This document shows, piece after piece, positions 7,107 to 9,865 of a DNA stretch of 9,865 nucleotides. The position numbers and the translations under genes are program-made. The notes under the pieces are model-generated. The model did no database searches, was not told where the DNA came from, and worked only from the letters and a program-made list of their open reading frames with translations. Location of the stretch: positions 1-9,865 of the forward strand of contig SYLK01000130.1 in NCBI GenBank assembly GCA_005809115.1, written 5' to 3'. Positions within the stretch are counted from its first letter, which is position 1. Each line of letters opens with the position of its first letter. Source of the stretch: Planctomyces sp. (lineage in GTDB: Bacteria; Planctomycetota; Planctomycetia; Planctomycetales; Planctomycetaceae).

Positions 7107-9446
7107 TCACCGTGACGCGGCAGGATTTGGCCAGTTGAGATGACGATGCAGAAACGCGTAGGTTCCTTTTCCGTTGATCGTGTGAGGTCCCACGAACCAC
7201 TCGATTTCGGTCCGGTCGCCGATGCCGAGTCGAGCCGCGTACAGATGTCTGACTTTGGCGTATTCAAACGCCACCCAGTCATCGGTTCCGACACCGTCGA
7301 AATGGCCGCGTTCCACCATGAATGGTCTGGGACAGATCAGTGCAGCCATCTCGGCATAGTTGAATGTGCTGCCGAGGTCCCATTCAAAGATCTCGTATTC
7401 GCCGGTCCCGATGTAGCTGAACCCGTGCCGCGAGCTGGCGTTTTTCAGCACCCACTCGTTGAAGTCGGCCGAGCAGATCGACAGACAGTAGTCCGTGACC
7501 AGCGCCGGAATTCGCATGGCTGACTTGCCACCGTAGCTCAGTCCGTAGAAGGCGATCCGCTCCTGATCCACGAAGGGCTGAGTTTTCAGCCAGTTTACGA
7601 TCTGCTGGTGCTGAGGCACGATGATTGAGAACAGAGATCGCCCCAGTGGCTGTGCCTTTCTCTGCAGTGTGCGGAATCGATCGCGAAAGATGTAGGGATT
7701 CTGGGGAGAAAACGTGATAAACCCCCGTTCACACAGCTTCGCCGCGAAATCGTGGTAGGCGGGATTGTCGTTCAGGAACACATCCGTGGGACGTCCTTCC
7801 AGGCCGTGCTGGCAGACGACCACCGGACGCTGCTCACCAGGCTTCAGGTCCTTTGGCAGCAGCAAAACCCCGTAGGCCATCACATCCGGGTAAACGTCCA
7901 GCTGCACTTCATGCCCGGTCCATTTGTCCGTCTCCCATGTCGGCCGGGAATGGGCATTCGGCGGCAGCAGGGGGTCATCGAATTTTCCGATCACCTGGTC
8001 GCGGAAGATGGTCCGATAGGGTTCAGCGGATTTCTGAAACGCGGCCACGGATGTCCTGTCCAGCTGCGACAGAAACGCTTCGCGGACAAATGCGCTTTCT
8101 CGCAGCAGTGCCTGATTGTGACGGTCCATTTCCTGAACCAGGACTTTGAGGCGTTGTTCCGGATCCGGCAGCGATCGGCCCTCAGTCGGCTCCGGCGGCT
8201 GCCACGGAGCGACTGTGGTCGACACTCTGAGGCTGGAAAGCAGCTGTTCGACGGCAGCCGGCGTTGTTTCGGCGAGATGAAACGCCTCGGCCCGGCCGGT
8301 GGCGTCCGCGAGTGGTTTCAGGCGGCGGCGAGCCTCGTTCAGCAGTGCTGCGGCGGCGACACGATCCGGAGAGACCAGCTGGGCCGGCGCGCCACCGCCT
8401 TCGCCCGTCAGCGTCAGTTCGGGACCGGGGGTCGTGGCCACAATCAGCGTGCGCTGTGCGAGCAGCAGCGCCAGCTCGGTCGCCCCGAACCGCTGCAGCA
8501 GCCCGGCCAGATTGCGCTCCAGCGGCTCGTTCCAGCTGTTCTCACGCGGGCCGAAAAATCCGCTAACCACAACGGCATCAATCCGTGGGTCCAGCCCAGC
8601 GGAAAATAATCCTGCCATCCCGCCTTCACCGTAGCCATAGACACCCAGGGGCCGCGCCGACGCATCGGCTGAGAACCAGTCGACCAGCGACAGGATCGAC
8701 TGCACCTCGTATCCGACCAGCGTCCGTCCCAGAATAAATGCCGCACGATGCACATATTCGCGATGCGTCAGGGTGGCCCGGCCGCCCCGCTGTTCACGCT
8801 GACGACTGACCAGTCGCGGAACCACCACGCGGCAGCCCGCCGCCGCGATCAGGCGCGCCGTCTGCTCACCGGGCTCAATCCCGGAAGTCAGTCCGCACAG
8901 CTGCTCGGGTGTCTGATCCGCATCCGGAATTACGATCACATCGGCCGTCGGCGGACGTCCGCGCGGCACGATCAGCAGCCCCTCACCGTAGACGGATGGC
9001 AGTCCGGCACACTGGGGGCTCGGATCCCCCAGCACTGGCCAGCGAATCGCCGAGATCTCGACGTCATGGCTCGCCGCCAGCACCGAATGGCCACTTCCGT
9101 CCTCCAGGAAATCCGGGCCGGCGAACGGCAGACGCACGTCCCGCACGCCGAGACACCGCGCCAGGTACTCGCGATGTGGCCGCAGCGATGCGTCACAGGC
9201 GGCAGCAGAAGACAGATCCAGCGACCATGCCGCTTCCCGACCAGCGGCGGTCTCCGCGATCCGCCGGAGCAGAAATCGGTCAATCCCGTCGACCATCAGC
9301 GACGCAAAATCACCGTCACCCATCAACGGCCGGGTCTCGACCGGAACCACCCCGGTCGGCTCCGCGGCCACGCCGGGCCTGCCGAGCAGCAGAACCAGGG
9401 CCCAGGGGATCCATCGGAATTCAACGCTGCGAACTGCTGCTGCCAT
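7107..9446 (-). CDS. Exported tandem alpha/beta-hydrolase (dienelactone hydrolase/esterase-like)
   Basis: A 779-residue protein with a signal peptide (MAAAVRSVEFRW, hydrophobic WALVLLLG, cleavage likely after GVAA at 28), so it should act outside the cytoplasm. The start is ATG at 9446, preceded by AGGA with 8-nt spacing. A GTG at 9485 is in frame but would put 13 extra residues before the signal peptide. Two alpha/beta-hydrolase-like halves are visible. The N-terminal half (about 165-345) has ADVIVIPDAD (168-177), the elbow GYGEGG (271-276) and VSGFFGPRE (294-302). Its nucleophile position is Glu274, so it is probably not catalytic. A helical linker follows (about 370-490). The C-terminal half (about 515-779) has oxyanion-side QHGLEG (546-551), a proper elbow GLSYGG with Ser637, and His755 in GPHT. 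The catalytic acid is not certain. It is probably an ester hydrolase, perhaps acting on acylated or carbohydrate substrates, which is inferred from the fold alone. Confidence 0.9.
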   Translation of the reverse strand: MAAAVRSVEFRWIPWALVLLLGRPGVAAEPTGVVPVETRPLMGDGDFASLMVDGIDRFLLRRIAETAAGREAAWSLDLSSAAACDASLRPHREYLARCLGVRDVRLPFAGPDFLEDGSGHSVLAASHDVEISAIRWPVLGDPSPQCAGLPSVYGEGLLIVPRGRPPTADVIVIPDADQTPEQLCGLTSGIEPGEQTARLIAAAGCRVVVPRLVSRQREQRGGRATLTHREYVHRAAFILGRTLVGYEVQSILSLVDWFSADASARPLGVYGYGEGGMAGLFSAGLDPRIDAVVVSGFFGPRENSWNEPLERNLAGLLQRFGATELALLLAQRTLIVATTPGPELTLTGEGGGAPAQLVSPDRVAAAALLNEARRRLKPLADATGRAEAFHLAETTPAAVEQLLSSLRVSTTVAPWQPPEPTEGRSLPDPEQRLKVLVQEMDRHNQALLRESAFVREAFLSQLDRTSVAAFQKSAEPYRTIFRDQVIGKFDDPLLPPNAHSRPTWETDKWTGHEVQLDVYPDVMAYGVLLLPKDLKPGEQRPVVVCQHGLEGRPTDVFLNDNPAYHDFAAKLCERGFITFSPQNPYIFRDRFRTLQRKAQPLGRSLFSIIVPQHQQIVNWLKTQPFVDQERIAFYGLSYGGKSAMRIPALVTDYCLSICSADFNEWVLKNASSRHGFSYIGTGEYEIFEWDLGSTFNYAEMAALICPRPFMVERGHFDGVGTDDWVAFEYAKVRHLYAARLGIGDRTEIEWFVGPHTINGKGTYAFLHRHLNWPNPAASR

Positions 9447-9590
9447 GGCTGGTTTCCTGCTGAACTCTCCGAGACTGCACGTCACGCGAAGGGTAAGAAA
9501 TCATCAAGGGGTTCACAACCGGAGCCCATGGGGCAGACCCGTTCAACGCGGCACGCGCTTCGCCCGCAACCCAGCGCAGCCACGCTCGCC

Positions 9591-9612
9591 AGGTCGTCAG
9601 GTCGTCAGGTCC
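9591..9612 (+). repeat. Short 8-bp tandem repeat
   Basis: AGGTCGTC at 9591-9598 is repeated at 9599-9606 and followed by AGGTCC. It has two and a half copies and lies upstream of the hydrolase gene. It could be slippage-derived, and no function is visible. Confidence 0.4.
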
Positions 9613-9738
9613 GGTTGCTGCGCGAGTGGTCGAGATGCCGGGAGGGGGCATCCTGGCAGAGACATCCTGGGGTCAGATCTTATTGATTCGGGTGAGCGGC
9701 TGTGTTAGGACCGGCCAAAAAATCAATTGAACAAATTG

Positions 9739-9771
9739 TCTGGTCAGGGAAGCGCAGCGCCCCTGACCAGA
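9739..9771. repeat. Strong REP-like palindrome or leftward terminator
   Basis: CTGGTCAGGG (9740-9749) pairs perfectly with CCCTGACCAG (9761-9770), with one more T-A pair outside. After a 2-nt bulge, GCG pairs with CGC around a CAG loop, so about 14 bp in total. On the minus strand it is followed by a second weak hairpin, CAATT/AATTG (9724-9738), and a run of six T. That fits a terminator for a gene entering from the right edge. The compact, GC-rich, nearly perfect form is also typical of dispersed intergenic palindromes. Confidence 0.6.
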
Positions 9772-9865
9772 GTCACGCTGGTGTGTGACAGCGGCTGGAC
9801 CTGAAAGTTTCGTTGTGGCCGTAAAATTGCAGCATGAAATCATCGGCCAGCTGATGAACTGATCG

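Larger units (their letters stand above)
9447..9865. other. Mostly non-coding right end
   Basis: No open frame in this 419-bp stretch has convincing coding character. The part near 9447-9600 should hold the promoter of the leftward hydrolase gene, but I see no clear -35/-10 pair. A short tandem repeat, AGGTCGTC twice (9591-9606) plus a partial third copy, is present. A strong hairpin with flanking AT-rich sequence lies at 9724-9771. On the minus strand a frame open from the right edge ends in TGA at 9773-9775 (about 30 codons, beginning RSVHQLADDFMLQFYGHN). It could be the end of a gene lying mostly outside the window, but it is too short to judge. Confidence 0.5.

Noticed and set aside
9421..9651. 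76-codon minus-strand open frame overlapping the hydrolase start
   Set aside because: It is a different frame over the signal-peptide region with low-complexity composition and no ribosome binding site.
7752..9686. Long plus-strand open frames (285 and 312 codons) across the hydrolase gene
   Set aside because: They mirror a GC-rich gene whose minus-strand product has a signal peptide and catalytic motifs. The antisense products are low-complexity and rich in Arg, Gln and Pro.
1..9865. Defence island, prophage, insertion sequence or CRISPR array
   Set aside because: I found no transposase, integrase, nuclease or phage gene, no regularly spaced repeats and no tRNA-flanked attachment site.

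Overview
The window looks like chromosomal DNA from a GC-rich Planctomycetes-type bacterium. This is an inference from gene content and style: a soluble Hanks-type Ser/Thr kinase, a large secreted two-domain alpha/beta hydrolase, a secreted DUF3352-like protein, an unlinked surface-polysaccharide glycosyltransferase cluster, and several genes with weak or no Shine-Dalgarno. There is no marker gene such as rRNA that would fix the taxon. I see no phage, insertion sequence, CRISPR array, tRNA or rRNA.

Layout. Positions 1-3300 (+) hold the end of a glycan gene cluster: the C-terminal part of an unrecognised helix-rich protein, then two GT-B glycosyltransferases whose stop and start overlap as ATGA. 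These probably build a secreted or cell-surface polysaccharide. Running toward them on the minus strand are a cytosolic protein kinase (about 4756-3941) and plsY (3865-3236), the membrane acyltransferase that makes lysophosphatidic acid for phospholipids. The last 65 bp of plsY overlap the last 65 bp of the second glycosyltransferase tail to tail. A 0.4 kb non-coding stretch separates the kinase from a divergent gene for a 587-residue exported protein (5175-6938, +). That gene ends at a cluster of three hairpins (6986-7070), where it meets a convergent minus-strand gene for a 779-residue exported tandem alpha/beta hydrolase (9446-7107). The right end (9447-9865) is apparently non-coding apart from a possible gene end on the minus strand. 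It carries a strong REP-like or terminator hairpin at 9739-9771.

The genes do not form one obvious pathway. The glycosyltransferases work together on a glycan. PlsY and the kinase may share a transcript, and the two secreted proteins are separate units. I found no convincing new multi-gene system. The best second looks are the hydrolase's N-terminal domain, where Glu replaces the nucleophile, the hairpin clusters at 6986-7070 and 9724-9771, and PlsY's missing motif-3 glutamate together with its convergent overlap.
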